The notes: generated by a model from the sequence alone, not told the origin. DNA of 64,000 nucleotides from GCA-003244245 sp050700115 (GCA_050700115.1 JBOHGG010000011.1:1-64000); one strand, 5' to 3'. Shown: positions 8,160 to 17,194, counted from the first letter of the stretch. Numbers and translations are program-made.

Positions 8160-8818
8160 GGCGCCGGGCTGTACCTGGCCGGCCTGTCGCTGCGGGAGCA
8201 CACCGACCGCATGGCGTTCCTCGACGAATTCGCCGGCACTGACCGCTTCGTACTTGACTTCCTCGGCTCCGAGGTGCTCGCCGCACAGCCGCAAGACCTG
8301 CGCAGCTTCCTGCTGGAGACGTCGATCCTTTCCCGGCTGTCCGTGGAGCTGTGCCAGGCGGTGACCGAGCGGGCCGACAGCGCCGGGCTGCTGGAGCGCA
8401 TCGAACGGTCCAACCTGTTCCTCGTCCCGCTGGACTCCGAGCGGCGGTGGTTCCGCTATCACCGCCTGTTCGGTGAGCTGCTGCGCCACGAACTGAGCAT
8501 CACCGAGCCGCAGCAGCTCCCCGGGCTGCACCGGCGGGCGGCCGCGTGGTTCCGATCGGTGGGCGAGGTGGGCGCGGCGATCAGTCAGGCCACCGCCGCG
8601 GGGGACGTCAGCGACGCGGTGGAGCTGATCGCCACGCATTGGAACACCTGGTTCAAGGCCGGCCGGCTGGCCACCGTCGACGCCTGGCTGGATCAGCTGC
8701 CGGCTGCGGCGCTGCTCGCCGACCCCCGGACGTGCGTGGCGCGGGCCTGGTTGCTGCTAGACGCGTGGCGACTCGATGACGTGGATCGTTGGCTGACCGC
8801 GGCGGACATCGCCGGGCC
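8160..8818 (+). pseudogene. Remnant of MalT/LuxR-type ATP-dependent regulator
   Basis: The translated segment GLYLAGLSLREH, FVLDFLGSEVLA, LRSFLLETSILSRLS, RWFRYHRLFGELLRHEL and LHRRAAAWF is the middle of a large LAL/MalT-type LuxR regulator (end of the NACHT-like ATPase and start of the TPR region). There is no P-loop upstream and no C-terminal LuxR helix-turn-helix. It begins without a start codon context and runs into an unrelated sigma-factor tail, so it is a gene fragment. An ATG at 8211 could begin a partial product, but I regard it as decayed. Confidence 0.75.
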
Positions 8819-8953
8819 CACGAGGTGTGCGCCCTCGTCGGCGTCTCGACCGGCAATCAGCGAGTGCTGCTGCACCGGGCCCGGGCGGCGGTCCGGGCGG
8901 CCCTGACTCCGTACCTGGACGACTCCGGCCGCGCCGATCTCGCACCGGTTTGA
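8819..8953 (+). pseudogene. C-terminal fragment of an ECF-type sigma factor (region 4)
   Basis: In a second frame, immediately after the MalT-like fragment, the translation HEVCALVGVSTGNQRVLLHR and ARAAVRAAL ends in a stop at 8951-8953. This is the end of sigma region 4, as in ECF/SigJ-type factors (…G.S..N.RVLLHRAR..VR..L). Nothing of region 2 or 3 is present. It lies directly against the regulator fragment, so the interval records a deletion or recombination that fused two broken genes. Confidence 0.65.
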
Positions 8954-9065
8954 TGGCCCGGCCGGTTGGTTTGCCGCAGCCTCGGTAGCTACTCCCCCCA
9001 CCCCGACCGCGAGCAGGGTGCGAGCGCAGTTGGCTGGCACGATGCTGGGCGTGAGGAGGTGACCG

Positions 9066-10097
9066 ATGACGGTCGTGGACAACGCGGTGTACTCCGAAGG
9101 CCGCCGCTGCGTGGCACCCGAGTCGTTGGAGACGACCTACCAGCTGTTGCGCGAGCACAGCTCCGGCAGCAGCGAGTGTCTGGCCTGGATCGGGCTCTAC
9201 CGGCCCGACGAGCAGGAGCTCGCCTCGGTGGCCGCCGAATTCGGCCTGCACGAGCTGACCGTCGAGGACGCGGTGCAGGCCCACCAGCGGCCGAAGCTGG
9301 AACGCTATGGCGACATCCTGTTCGTGGTGCTGCGCCCGGCCCGCTATGTCGACCCCATCGAGGTAGTAGAGATCGGCGAGCTGCACGTGTTCATGGGCGT
9401 GGACTTCGTCATCACCATCCGGCATGCCGACAAGCCGGACCTGGCCGAGGTCCGCCAGCGCTTGGAGGCGGAGCCCGAACTGCTGAAGCGGGGGCCGCTG
9501 GCGGTGCTCTACGCGATCCTGGACCGAATCGTGGACGACTACCTACCCGTGCTGCACGGGCTGCGCAACGACATCGACGAGATCGAGGACCAGGTATTCA
9601 GCGGGGAACCCAACGTGTCGCGGCGGATATACCAGCTGTCCCGCGAGGTGATCGAGTTCCAGCGGGCCTGCGAGCCGCTGCTCGACGTGCTGGGGTCGCT
9701 GATCAGCGGGTTCAACGGCTTCCCGGTGGACCTGGAGCTGCAGCGTCAGCTGCGGGACGTGCAGGATCACGCGGTGCACGTCGTGGAGCGGGTGGACGCC
9801 TTCCGGCAGCTGATCGGCAACGTCCTGACCGTCAACTCCACGCTCGTTGCGCAGCGGCAGAACGAGGAGACCGCCAAGCTCACCGAGGCGAGCCTGGCGC
9901 AAAGCGAGGAGGTCAAGAAGATCTCCTCGTGGGCGGCGATTCTCTTCGCGCCGAGTGTGATCGGCACCGTCTACGGGATGAACTTCACCCACATACCGGA
10001 GTTGCACTGGACCCTGGGCTATCCGATGGCACTGGGTATGATGCTGCTCGTCGCAATACTGCTTTATGTCCTTTTCCGTCGGCGCGGCTGGCTTTAG
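9066..10097 (+). CDS. corA: CorA-family magnesium/cobalt transport protein
   Basis: A 343-residue inner-membrane channel. The long cytoplasmic N-terminal part (HELTVEDAVQAHQRPKLERY, typical of CorA) is followed by two C-terminal membrane helices. The signature YGMNF at the end of the first helix (TVYGMNFTHIPE) forms the Mg-selective entrance. AGGAGG precedes the ATG by 6 bases. It assembles as a homopentamer and imports Mg2+ (also Co2+/Ni2+). It stands alone, after degraded regulator fragments and before a convergent DUF1918 gene. Confidence 0.92.
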   Translation: MTVVDNAVYSEGRRCVAPESLETTYQLLREHSSGSSECLAWIGLYRPDEQELASVAAEFGLHELTVEDAVQAHQRPKLERYGDILFVVLRPARYVDPIEVVEIGELHVFMGVDFVITIRHADKPDLAEVRQRLEAEPELLKRGPLAVLYAILDRIVDDYLPVLHGLRNDIDEIEDQVFSGEPNVSRRIYQLSREVIEFQRACEPLLDVLGSLISGFNGFPVDLELQRQLRDVQDHAVHVVERVDAFRQLIGNVLTVNSTLVAQRQNEETAKLTEASLAQSEEVKKISSWAAILFAPSVIGTVYGMNFTHIPELHWTLGYPMALGMMLLVAILLYVLFRRRGWL

Positions 10098-10163
10098 CCC
10101 CTGCGCGGGCCGGTGCCGAATGAACACCGCCCAGCAGGTGCAGCCACTGCAGGAGAGCGGCAG

Positions 10164-10355
10164 CTACCGGCCCGCGGCCGGGTGTACCTCGCAGTCCGGG
10201 CCCGGGAAGACCAGGCGTTCGCGGCCGTCGTCGAACCGCACGAGGAAGGGCGGCTGGCCGTCGGGCCCCCGTACCTCCACCACGTCGCCCATGCGATCGG
10301 GCCGGTTGACGGTTCGGCCATGTACGCAGAGCCGGTCACCGATGGTCGCTCGCAT
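10164..10355 (-). CDS. DUF1918 domain protein
   Basis: A 63-residue protein matching DUF1918: GDRLCVHGRTVNRPDRMG, then DVVEVRGPDGQPPFLVRF and HEV-like PGPDCEVHP. It is a small SH3-like cytoplasmic protein common in actinobacteria; function unknown. It is transcribed convergently with corA and divergently from the dus gene. Confidence 0.85.
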   Translation of the reverse strand: MRATIGDRLCVHGRTVNRPDRMGDVVEVRGPDGQPPFLVRFDDGRERLVFPGPDCEVHPAAGR

Positions 10356-10488
10356 GATGGATCACCTCGCTGGCACAGGTCAATGTCGCTCTACCAGAGC
10401 TCGACGCTAGGCCCGTCGGGTTCACAGCTCAACCGCTGAGTCGGTCGAGCTGTGCCACATCCGGGTTTTGCGGCATGGGCACCCGCGG

Positions 10489-10544
10489 CGGACACACCGG
10501 GCACAGGAGACGGACACGCCGGGCACAGGAGACGGACACGCCGG
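10489..10544. repeat. 22-base tandem repeat, 2.5 copies, before dus
   Basis: Units at 10489-10510 and 10511-10532 differ at one base; a half unit (10533-10544) follows. The unit is CGGACACRCCGGGCACAGGA plus GA. It ends 9 bases before the dus start and could lie in its leader. Simple slippage is the likely origin. Confidence 0.8.
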
Positions 10545-10553
10545 TGCGAGGGG

Positions 10554-11693
10554 ATGATGGGGCGCGTGCCTGTTGTGCGATCAGCGCTGCGGATCGGGCC
10601 TTACCGGGTCGACCCGCCGGTCGTGCTCGCCCCGATGGCTGGGATCACCAACGTGGCGTTCCGGCGGTTGTGCCGGGAGCAGGGGGCGGGGCTGTACGTC
10701 TGCGAGATGATCACCAGCCGCGCACTGGTGGAACGGCATCCCGGCACGTTAAAGATGATCAGCTTCGACGCCGAGGAGCAGCCCCGCTCGATGCAGCTGT
10801 ACGGAGTCGATCCGGTGACGGTCCGCAAGGCCGTGGAGATGGTGCGCGATGAGGACCTCGCCGATCACATCGACCTCAACTTCGGTTGCCCGGTGCCGAA
10901 GGTCACCCGCCGAGGGGGCGGTGCCGCGCTGCCCTACAAACGGGCCCTGTTCGGCGAGATCGTCGGCTGCGCGGTCGAGGCGGCCGGGCACCTGCCGGTC
11001 ACAGTGAAGTTCCGGATCGGCATCGACGACGAGCACCGCACGTTCCTCGACGCCGGCCGGATCGCCGAACAAGCCGGGGTGGCAGCGGTGGCCCTGCACG
11101 CGCGCACCGCCGCGCAGCGCTACTCGGGCACCGCAGACTGGGACGCCATCGCTGCGCTCAAGCAGGCCGTCACGTCGATCCCGGTACTGGGCAACGGGGA
11201 CATCTTCGCCGCCGCGGACGCGATCCGGATGGTGGAGCACACCGGCTGCGACGGGGTCGTGGTGGGTCGCGGCTGCCTGGGCCGGCCGTGGCTGTTCGCC
11301 GAATTGGAGGCTGCCTTCGCCGCCACCCCGGCCCCGATTCCGCCGACCCTGAAGCAGGTCGCGACGATCCTGCGCCGCCACGCCGTGCTGCTCACCCGAG
11401 CCCTTGGCACCGACAAGGGTCTTCGTGACCTGCGCAAACACATCTCCTGGTACCTGCACGGCTTCCCGGTCGGCGGGGACGTGCGGCGCGCGCTGGGGAT
11501 GGTGTCCAGCTTCGCCGAGCTGGACGACCAGCTCGCCCGGCTGGACCCCGATGCCCCGTTCCCACCCGACGCGGACGGTCCCCGAGGCCGCCAGGGCTCG
11601 CCTGGACGGGTGGTACTACCCGAGGGCTGGCTGGACGACCCGATGGACCGCACCGTCCCCGCGGGCGCCGAGCTGGCCCATTCCGGCGGGTGA
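10554..11693 (+). CDS. dusB: tRNA-dihydrouridine synthase (DusB type)
   Basis: A 379-residue FMN enzyme that reduces uridines in the D-loop of tRNA. Seen: APMAGITNVAFRRLC near the N terminus, HIDLNFGCPVPKV with the catalytic Cys, LHARTAAQRYSGTADW, and the FMN-phosphate segment IPVLGNGDIF plus GCDGVVVGRGCLGRPWLF. Length fits the actinobacterial DusB/Nifr3 family. The start is ATG 10554 or 10557, behind GAGGGG. The order dus, LCP protein, phoU corresponds to M. tuberculosis Rv0823c-Rv0821c. Confidence 0.9.
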   Translation: MMGRVPVVRSALRIGPYRVDPPVVLAPMAGITNVAFRRLCREQGAGLYVCEMITSRALVERHPGTLKMISFDAEEQPRSMQLYGVDPVTVRKAVEMVRDEDLADHIDLNFGCPVPKVTRRGGGAALPYKRALFGEIVGCAVEAAGHLPVTVKFRIGIDDEHRTFLDAGRIAEQAGVAAVALHARTAAQRYSGTADWDAIAALKQAVTSIPVLGNGDIFAAADAIRMVEHTGCDGVVVGRGCLGRPWLFAELEAAFAATPAPIPPTLKQVATILRRHAVLLTRALGTDKGLRDLRKHISWYLHGFPVGGDVRRALGMVSSFAELDDQLARLDPDAPFPPDADGPRGRQGSPGRVVLPEGWLDDPMDRTVPAGAELAHSGG

Positions 11694-11759
11694 GGTTGCG
11701 CACCTAGTACGATCCCTCACCCGGATGGCGTAACACCTGGTCCAGGGGAGGAGGTCACG

Positions 11760-13265
11760 GTGTCCGATGGCCCGGAAGGTTCCCCGCCCGGTGGGCGCCA
11801 CCGCGTCCGACGAACCGGCAAGGTGCTGGTCGCTGCGGTGGCGTTGCTGGTATTCCTGGCCACCGCCGCGGGATGGACCACCACGCAATGGGTGGACGGA
11901 CAACTCCGCGACGTGCTCGCACTCGACCCGCACTCCGCGGCGATCACCGACGCGGCAGCGCAGCGCGGCGACGAGAACGTCCTGCTGGTCGGATCGGACA
12001 GCCGGGTGGGTGCACAGGAAGAAGACAACGTGGGCGACAGCGCGGAGGTGGCAGGTGCCCGCTCGGACACCGTGATGGTCGCCCACCTGCCCGCCGACCG
12101 GTCTCAGGTGGTGATCGTCTCCTTCCCGCGGGACCTGCAGATCCAGCGGCCGCAGTGCGACGTATGGGACCCCGTCTCGGGTTCCTACACCGGACGGATC
12201 GACCCGGGCGCCAGCGTCGCCAAGCTGAACACCGCCTACCAGATCGGTGGGCCGCTGTGCGTCACCAAAGTCGTTCAACATCTCTCCGGGCTGGCCATGA
12301 CCCGGTTCGTCGGTGTCGACTTCAACGGATTCAAGAGCATGGTCGACGCCTTGGGCGGGGTGCAGATCTGTGTCGAGCAACCGCTCAAGGACAGCCGGCT
12401 CGGCACGATCATCCCGCAGCGGGGCCACACCACGATCACGGGCGCCACCGCCCTGAACTACGTCCGGGCCCGGCACATCGTCGGCGACCCCACCTCTGAC
12501 TACGGCCGGATCGCCCGCCAGCAACGGTTCCTGTCCGCGCTGGTGCGCCAGGTGCTGTCGCCAGGCGTACTGCTCAACCCCGCCAAGCTGCGCGGGCTGA
12601 TCACCGCGGTCGCCGCGAACACCGTCGGCGAGAACGTTGACTCGTCGACGCTGCTCACCTTGGCCCAGTCGATGAAAGGGCTGGACCCGGCCAACGTCAC
12701 CTTCGTCACGGTGCCGACCACCGGGACGGCCAACAAGTACGGCAACGAGGAGCTCCGGGAGCCCGACACCGCAGCACTGTTCCGGGCGATCATCGACGGC
12801 GCGGCGCTGCCCGGCGAGCAACCACCAAGCCCGCAAGCACCGTTGGCGCGGAAAGCAGACAAGCCACCAGACGTGCGGGTGCAGGTGCTCAACGGCAGCC
12901 GGGTCGCCGGCGCGGCCACTCGGGCATCGGAATCGCTGCAGGCCGACGGCTTCGGCGTGCTCGGGGTGGGCAACGCTACGTACCTGGTGGACACCACGGT
13001 GATCCGCTACCCACCGGATCAGGAGGCCGAGGCGCGCACCCTGCTCGCCACCATTCCCCAGGCGGCGCTGCAGGTCGATCGGGGGGAAACCGCCGACAAC
13101 GTAGTGCTAGTGGTTGGCCCCGACTACCGCCCCGACTTCCACCCCGGCCAGAGGGACGGCCACGGGGCGGGGGCCGCCGCGCCCTCGGCTGTTCCCAGCC
13201 CTGAGACCCCTGAGGCCACGGCCCCGCTGGCCACCGTCAACGGGGCCGATACCGCCTGCAGCTGA
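11760..13265 (+). CDS. LytR-CpsA-Psr (LCP) protein with LytR_C domain
   Basis: A 501-residue membrane-anchored phosphotransferase. A short Arg-rich cytoplasmic head is followed by one membrane helix (VLVAAVALLVFLATAAGW, residues about 22-39). The LCP catalytic domain comes next (VLLVGSDSR, RSDTVMVAHLPADRSQVV, SFPRDLQI, conserved Arg/Asp). The LytR_C domain starts near VRVQVLNGSRVAGAA. LCP enzymes attach polymers such as arabinogalactan or teichoic acid to peptidoglycan. GTG 11760 follows GGAGGAGG. It corresponds to Rv0822c in the conserved order. Confidence 0.92.
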   Translation: MSDGPEGSPPGGRHRVRRTGKVLVAAVALLVFLATAAGWTTTQWVDGQLRDVLALDPHSAAITDAAAQRGDENVLLVGSDSRVGAQEEDNVGDSAEVAGARSDTVMVAHLPADRSQVVIVSFPRDLQIQRPQCDVWDPVSGSYTGRIDPGASVAKLNTAYQIGGPLCVTKVVQHLSGLAMTRFVGVDFNGFKSMVDALGGVQICVEQPLKDSRLGTIIPQRGHTTITGATALNYVRARHIVGDPTSDYGRIARQQRFLSALVRQVLSPGVLLNPAKLRGLITAVAANTVGENVDSSTLLTLAQSMKGLDPANVTFVTVPTTGTANKYGNEELREPDTAALFRAIIDGAALPGEQPPSPQAPLARKADKPPDVRVQVLNGSRVAGAATRASESLQADGFGVLGVGNATYLVDTTVIRYPPDQEAEARTLLATIPQAALQVDRGETADNVVLVVGPDYRPDFHPGQRDGHGAGAAAPSAVPSPETPEATAPLATVNGADTACS

Positions 13266-13279
13266 GCTCCAGTTCGGCC

Positions 13280-13295
13280 GTAACCTCACGGTTAC
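13280..13295. promoter_or_regulatory. GTAACC-TCAC-GGTTAC inverted repeat upstream of phoU
   Basis: A perfect 6-base-arm inverted repeat with a 4-base spacer, 15 bases after the LCP stop and 56 bases before phoU. No T-run follows, so it is not a classical terminator. A phosphate- or other regulator-binding site for phoU is possible, but it does not match a PHO box I can recall well enough to name. Confidence 0.3.
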
Positions 13296-13351
13296 CGATG
13301 AATTCGATTGGCCGCTGACACGGGTCGATCCTTCCGCCGTACCCTCGGGCC

Positions 13352-13999
13352 ATGCGGGAGATCTTCCACACCGAACTGGACAAACTGATCGGCGACCTGG
13401 CCAGCATGGCCCGGCTGACCGGGCAGATGATGACCAACGCCTCGACCGCGCTCCAGCAGGCCGACCTCGGGCTAGCCGAGCTGGTCATCTCTGGCGAGGA
13501 CGAGATCATCGCACTGTGCGACGACATGGACCAGCGCTGCGTCAACCTGCTCGCCCTGCAGGCGCCGGTCGCCACCGACCTGCGGGTGGTGATCGCGGCC
13601 ATGCACGCGGTGGGCGACCTGGGGCGGATGGGCACCCTGGCCCAGCACATCGCCGAGATCGCGCGGCTGAAGCACCCGACCATGCCGATCCCGGTCGAGG
13701 TCGGCCCGGTGTTCGCGCGGATGAGCGTGCTCGCCGCCGGTCTCGCTGAGGAGGCCGCGAGCGCGATCGAGAGCCAGGACCCGATGTCGGGTATCCGGCT
13801 GGCGAAGGCCGACCAGGAGGTTGACGCGCTGCGCCGCCAGATCTTCCGGGTTCTGTTGTCCGAGGGCTGGTCGCACGGCGTGGAACCGGCGGTGGACGCC
13901 GCACTCATCGGCCGCTACTACGAGCGCTTCGCCGACCACGCGGTCGCGATCGCCCGCCAGGTCAGCTTTCTCGTCACCGGACAGCGCCCCGGGCGGTGA
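13352..13999 (+). CDS. phoU: Phosphate transport system regulator PhoU
   Basis: A 215-residue all-helical protein with two PhoU repeats: MREIFHTELDKLIGDLA opening, QAPVATDLRVVIAAMHAVGDLGRMG (repeat 1 with the metal-binding D-L-R/D-L-x-R-M-G residues) and GRYYERFADHAVAIARQV (repeat 2). PhoU links the Pst transporter with the PhoR/PhoP-type two-component system and affects persistence. Here it is separate from any pst operon, as with phoY2 in mycobacteria. Length is normal. Confidence 0.93.
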   Translation: MREIFHTELDKLIGDLASMARLTGQMMTNASTALQQADLGLAELVISGEDEIIALCDDMDQRCVNLLALQAPVATDLRVVIAAMHAVGDLGRMGTLAQHIAEIARLKHPTMPIPVEVGPVFARMSVLAAGLAEEAASAIESQDPMSGIRLAKADQEVDALRRQIFRVLLSEGWSHGVEPAVDAALIGRYYERFADHAVAIARQVSFLVTGQRPGR

Positions 14000-14243
14000 T
14001 GCGCCCGCGCCGGACCTGCCCCGGCCATCGCAGTGGCAGCTCCGACGCTGTGACCGTTCGTGGAACTCATCGCCGGTTCCTGTGCGGTATCGGGCCCAGC
14101 CCCCGCCAGCGGCACACCACAACGCCGTGCTTCTATTGCCCGGCCAGGCTCCACAGTGGCCAGCGGAAGCCTCAGGTCCGGCGCGGGCACAGGCTCTGGC
14201 CGCGCCTGCTCGCGCCGCTCATCTCCGACATTCCTGCAGTCGG
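14000..14243. other. Intergenic, no gene supported
   Basis: Between phoU and the proline-rich minus-strand ORF. Several frames are open, but their translations are Ala/Arg/Pro-rich and lack motifs, which is normal for noncoding GC-rich DNA. Boundary of an accessory insertion relative to the mycobacterial gene order. Confidence 0.4.
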
Positions 14244-14474
14244 TCATGTCATGCCTCCGCTGAGAAGCTGCGACCTGCCGGGGTAAGCGGGCGGTGATGG
14301 ATCGTCGGGTGGAACACGGCGGGGTCGAGGGTCGTCGGAGTACACCTCGACCCCGCCGCGGGTAAGGTCCGGCCGTCCCGCCCGGGGGTACCTTCGGGGA
14401 GGCGGGGGCGGGACGGCCGGGGTCTGAGCTGGCTCAGTGCGCGGGTCGCTGGGGTCGGGCTCGATGCCGGGCAA
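14244..14474 (-). CDS. Proline-rich small actinobacterial protein
   Basis: A 76-residue ORF with a TTG start, Pro/Arg-rich, carrying LTRGGVEVYSDDPRPRR near the middle and ending LLSGGMT. I recall similar Pro-rich proteins following a Cys-containing partner in Pseudonocardiaceae, and such a partner lies upstream at 14656-15066. The role is unknown. Low complexity and the TTG start keep confidence modest. Confidence 0.4.
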   Translation of the reverse strand: MPGIEPDPSDPRTEPAQTPAVPPPPPRRYPRAGRPDLTRGGVEVYSDDPRPRRVPPDDPSPPAYPGRSQLLSGGMT

Positions 14475-14598
14475 TATGTCGGTGTCGCCCGGATCGCCGG
14501 TTGCCGTAGGGGTTGCGCTGCTCTGCGCGGGTGACCGGTCGGTCAGGCCTAAGCGGGCTTCGCCCCACCCCGACCACGCATGTTCCCTGGCTGGCTTG

Positions 14599-14662
14599 CC
14601 CGTGAACTCGACGCCAGCGACATTTCAGTCCTGCCAGACGTAGCTCTGGTCGAGTTCACGGG
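14599..14662. repeat. 14-bp perfect inverted repeat (64-base footprint)
   Basis: CCCGTGAACTCGAC (14599-14612) and its exact complement GTCGAGTTCACGGG (14649-14662) enclose 36 bases. The right arm overlaps the stop of the minus-strand Cys-rich gene, so the hairpin could end its transcript. The arms do not recur elsewhere in the window. Confidence 0.7.
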
Positions 14663-15066
14663 GCGCGGCACCGACAGAAACACGCCCGATTATTGCCCTG
14701 GAGCCGACTCGACCGCACAGTTGACTCGATCATGACGGCCGGACCGTCTGAGCCCTCTAACTCGCAGACCAACCGGGAATGCAGGAACTCCGTGGGCTGC
14801 TGGCGGAGCCAGAAGGGTGTCTCAGCGTGCACCCGGCAGCGGCGACGACGGAATCCGAGTACCGCGCCCGGACGCCGACAGGACCGGCAACGGCCCCACC
14901 GATCAACCGGATGACCCCTCAACAGGGCATAGAGCGCCGCGCTGGCCTGTGATGGCACCGAGCCGATGCCCTCTGCACCATGCCCGGCTAACACCGTATC
15001 CACCAAGATCCGACGCAACCGCTCGGCGTAACTGGCCTCAGGGGTGCTTGGTTCCTTGCCGGTCAT
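14656..15066 (-). CDS. Conserved actinobacterial hypothetical protein with C-x2-C motif
   Basis: A 136-residue protein. The first two thirds are patterned (YAERLRRILVDTVLAGHGAEG, ASAALYALLRGHPVDRWGRC-RSCRRPG, RRRRCRVHAETPFWL) and look like a small zinc-binding protein seen repeatedly near XRE regulators in Pseudonocardiaceae. The last 45 residues are less convincing. It is divergent from the XRE/TPR regulator at 15246 and upstream of the Pro-rich ORF. Function unknown; zinc binding is inferred from the Cys/His spacing. Confidence 0.55.
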   Translation of the reverse strand: MTGKEPSTPEASYAERLRRILVDTVLAGHGAEGIGSVPSQASAALYALLRGHPVDRWGRCRSCRRPGAVLGFRRRRCRVHAETPFWLRQQPTEFLHSRLVCELEGSDGPAVMIESTVRSSRLQGNNRACFCRCRAP

Positions 15067-15245
15067 GCCGGGCCAGCCAAGGCTTGGGCGAGGTCAACGC
15101 GGCGGGTGATCGTCACCCGGGAGAGGTTGCCCGTGTCCCGATCATTGTTCCAAGTATTAGCCGTATGCTGCATCGGTTTACCCGCGGCCTGCATATTTTG
15201 GCGGCTCATTCGGCGTGTGAAGGTCTACAGTCTGGGGTAGTGGTG

Positions 15246-16514
15246 ATGCATCCAGCGTGTGCATCGCAGGCAGTGCGGGAGGCTGCTGCGGCCGGTCGAG
15301 TCGGCGAGGTCATTCGCCTTGTCCGGCGTGCGCACGGACTGAACCAGCACCAACTGGGCGCGGCCACAGGCCGGAGCCAGTCGACGATCTCGCGGATCGA
15401 GCGAGGCGGGTCAGGAACCCGCGACGTGGAGACCCTGCGTCGGCTCGGAACCGAGCTGGGCATTGCCCGCGTCATGCTCGGTCTCGCCGAGCAGCCAAGC
15501 CAGAACAGACACAGTGAGCCCCCCGTGGACCGACGAGAGCTTCTCCTGGGCGCAGCTGCCGCAGTGCTGGCCAGCGCCGTCCTACCAGCAACCGTGCTGG
15601 CAGATGATGAGTCGGCGGCTGCCGTGCATGCCATCACGACAGCGCAGCGCAAACTCGAGGGAACAACCTCATCACCCGAACTCACCAAACCGGTGCTGGC
15701 CCATCTGCGCATGGCTACCCGCATGCAGGCCGGGATCTGGGACCCGATGAGCGCCAAGGCCATGGCCGCCGCGGTCAGCGAGGTGGCGGGGCTCGCGGGC
15801 TGGCTGCACTGGGACACCCACGACCTCGGCTCAGCGCGGCGTCACTACCGAAGTGCTGTCGAGCACGCCCACCGCGCCAGCGACTCCCTGCTTACCGCGT
15901 ACATGCTCGGTAGCCTGGCGTCTTTCGTGGTGCACGAAGGCGAGGCCAGTGAGGGTCTCGCTCTGATCCGGCACGCAGCCAGAGCCTCCACCCGACAGCG
16001 TCCCGCCACCGCCGATGCATGGCTAGCCGCCATGGAGGCCGTTGCCCACGCGACAGCGGGCGACGATATCCACACGTGGCAAGCGCTCGATCGCGCCGAC
16101 GCGGCAGGCGAGCGGATAGCCACGGAGGAACCCCCGCCATGGCCCTGGGTCTTCCCGTTCGACGCTCGGAAGATCGCAAGTCACCGGCTCACCTGCGCCG
16201 TGCGCCTGCGCCGCCCCGATGTCGCGTACGCGGCCGTGGATGACCTTGCGCTGGTGGCTTCTGGACACCGCAAGCAAGGCGCGCTGGTGCTGCTGGATCT
16301 CGCCTCGGCTCACGTCCAGACTCGGGAAGTAGATGAGGCTCTGCGGGTGGCTACTGCCGCCGTTGACCTCGCCGCACGAACACAGTCAGAGCGTGTGTTC
16401 AGCCGAGCGCGGCAATTCCGTCGGACAGTTCCCGCTCAGGCACCGCCCGGACTCCTGCGCGACTTCGATGACCGCTTGCGTACCGCCAACACCCGAGACA
16501 GGACCCGTGGATGA
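15246..16514 (+). CDS. XRE-family regulator with TPR-like C-terminal domain
   Basis: A 422-residue protein. The helix-turn-helix is at about residues 22-75 (VIRLVRRAHGLNQHQLGAAT, QSTISRIERGGSGTRDVETL). A hydrophobic Ala-rich stretch (ELLLGAAAAVLASAVLPATV) follows, then a helical-repeat domain of TPR character to the end. ATG 15246 is preceded closely by two in-frame GTG codons (15240, 15243), and TACAGT (15226-15231) could make the transcript nearly leaderless. The next gene's start overlaps its stop (ATGA), so regulator and SLOG-like protein are co-produced. Confidence 0.8.
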   Translation: MHPACASQAVREAAAAGRVGEVIRLVRRAHGLNQHQLGAATGRSQSTISRIERGGSGTRDVETLRRLGTELGIARVMLGLAEQPSQNRHSEPPVDRRELLLGAAAAVLASAVLPATVLADDESAAAVHAITTAQRKLEGTTSSPELTKPVLAHLRMATRMQAGIWDPMSAKAMAAAVSEVAGLAGWLHWDTHDLGSARRHYRSAVEHAHRASDSLLTAYMLGSLASFVVHEGEASEGLALIRHAARASTRQRPATADAWLAAMEAVAHATAGDDIHTWQALDRADAAGERIATEEPPPWPWVFPFDARKIASHRLTCAVRLRRPDVAYAAVDDLALVASGHRKQGALVLLDLASAHVQTREVDEALRVATAAVDLAARTQSERVFSRARQFRRTVPAQAPPGLLRDFDDRLRTANTRDRTRG

Positions 16515-16987
16515 CGCTCATCGGCATCACTGGGCATCGTGGCCTATCGCCACCTACCGCTCGACTTGTCACGCAGGCTCTACGGGCGGCACTGGCCGAA
16601 TACGGCGCCAGCGTCACAGGCGTCACCTCACTGGCTGACGGCGCCGATCAACTCTTCGCGCGCGCCGTGGTCGACCAGGGCGGACTGATCGAAGTCATCG
16701 TGCCAGCCGCCCACTACCGCGACGGCCTTCCCCCAGAATCACACACGGAGTACGACGACCTCCTCGGCCACGCCATCAAGGTGCACCGGCTCGACTTCAC
16801 CGAGTCGACATCCCAGGCGCACATGGCCGCCAGCGAGCTGATGATCTCGATGATCAGCGAACTGTTCGCCGTCTGGGACCAACAGCCCGCCCGCGGCCAC
16901 GGGGGCACCGCCGACGTCGTAGCGCACGCACGTGATAAGGAACGGCCGGTACGGATCATCTGGCCAGATGGCGCGACCCGCGACTAA
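16511..16987 (+). CDS. SLOG-like small nucleotide-binding protein
   Basis: A 158-residue Rossmann-like protein. It begins IGITGHRGLSP, followed by VTGVTSLADGADQLFARAV, a typical SLOG (LOG/DprA/YpsA superfamily) pattern in which the glycine-rich loop and the GAD segment contact a nucleotide-like ligand. It ends VRIIWPDGATRD. ATG overlaps the XRE stop. SLOG proteins sense or process nucleotide-derived ligands; pairing with an XRE/TPR regulator suggests a ligand-linked control or defence-type unit, though this is inference. Confidence 0.7.
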   Translation: MTLIGITGHRGLSPPTARLVTQALRAALAEYGASVTGVTSLADGADQLFARAVVDQGGLIEVIVPAAHYRDGLPPESHTEYDDLLGHAIKVHRLDFTESTSQAHMAASELMISMISELFAVWDQQPARGHGGTADVVAHARDKERPVRIIWPDGATRD

Positions 16988-17194
16988 GACACCTCAAATC
17001 ATTACAATTAACGGTCACGACCAATCCGCATGCAGAGCCGACCGCAAGGGGCCGAGCCCCAATGCTATCCGCACTGGCTCTGCGTTGCGATCCGATGGCT
17101 CGCACGGAGGGTGTCGATCACCTCGGGCCGTAGGTAGTCCCGGGCGTGGACCTTCCCCGCGACCGATGAGGTTGGCTAAAGCTCGCATCGTCAC

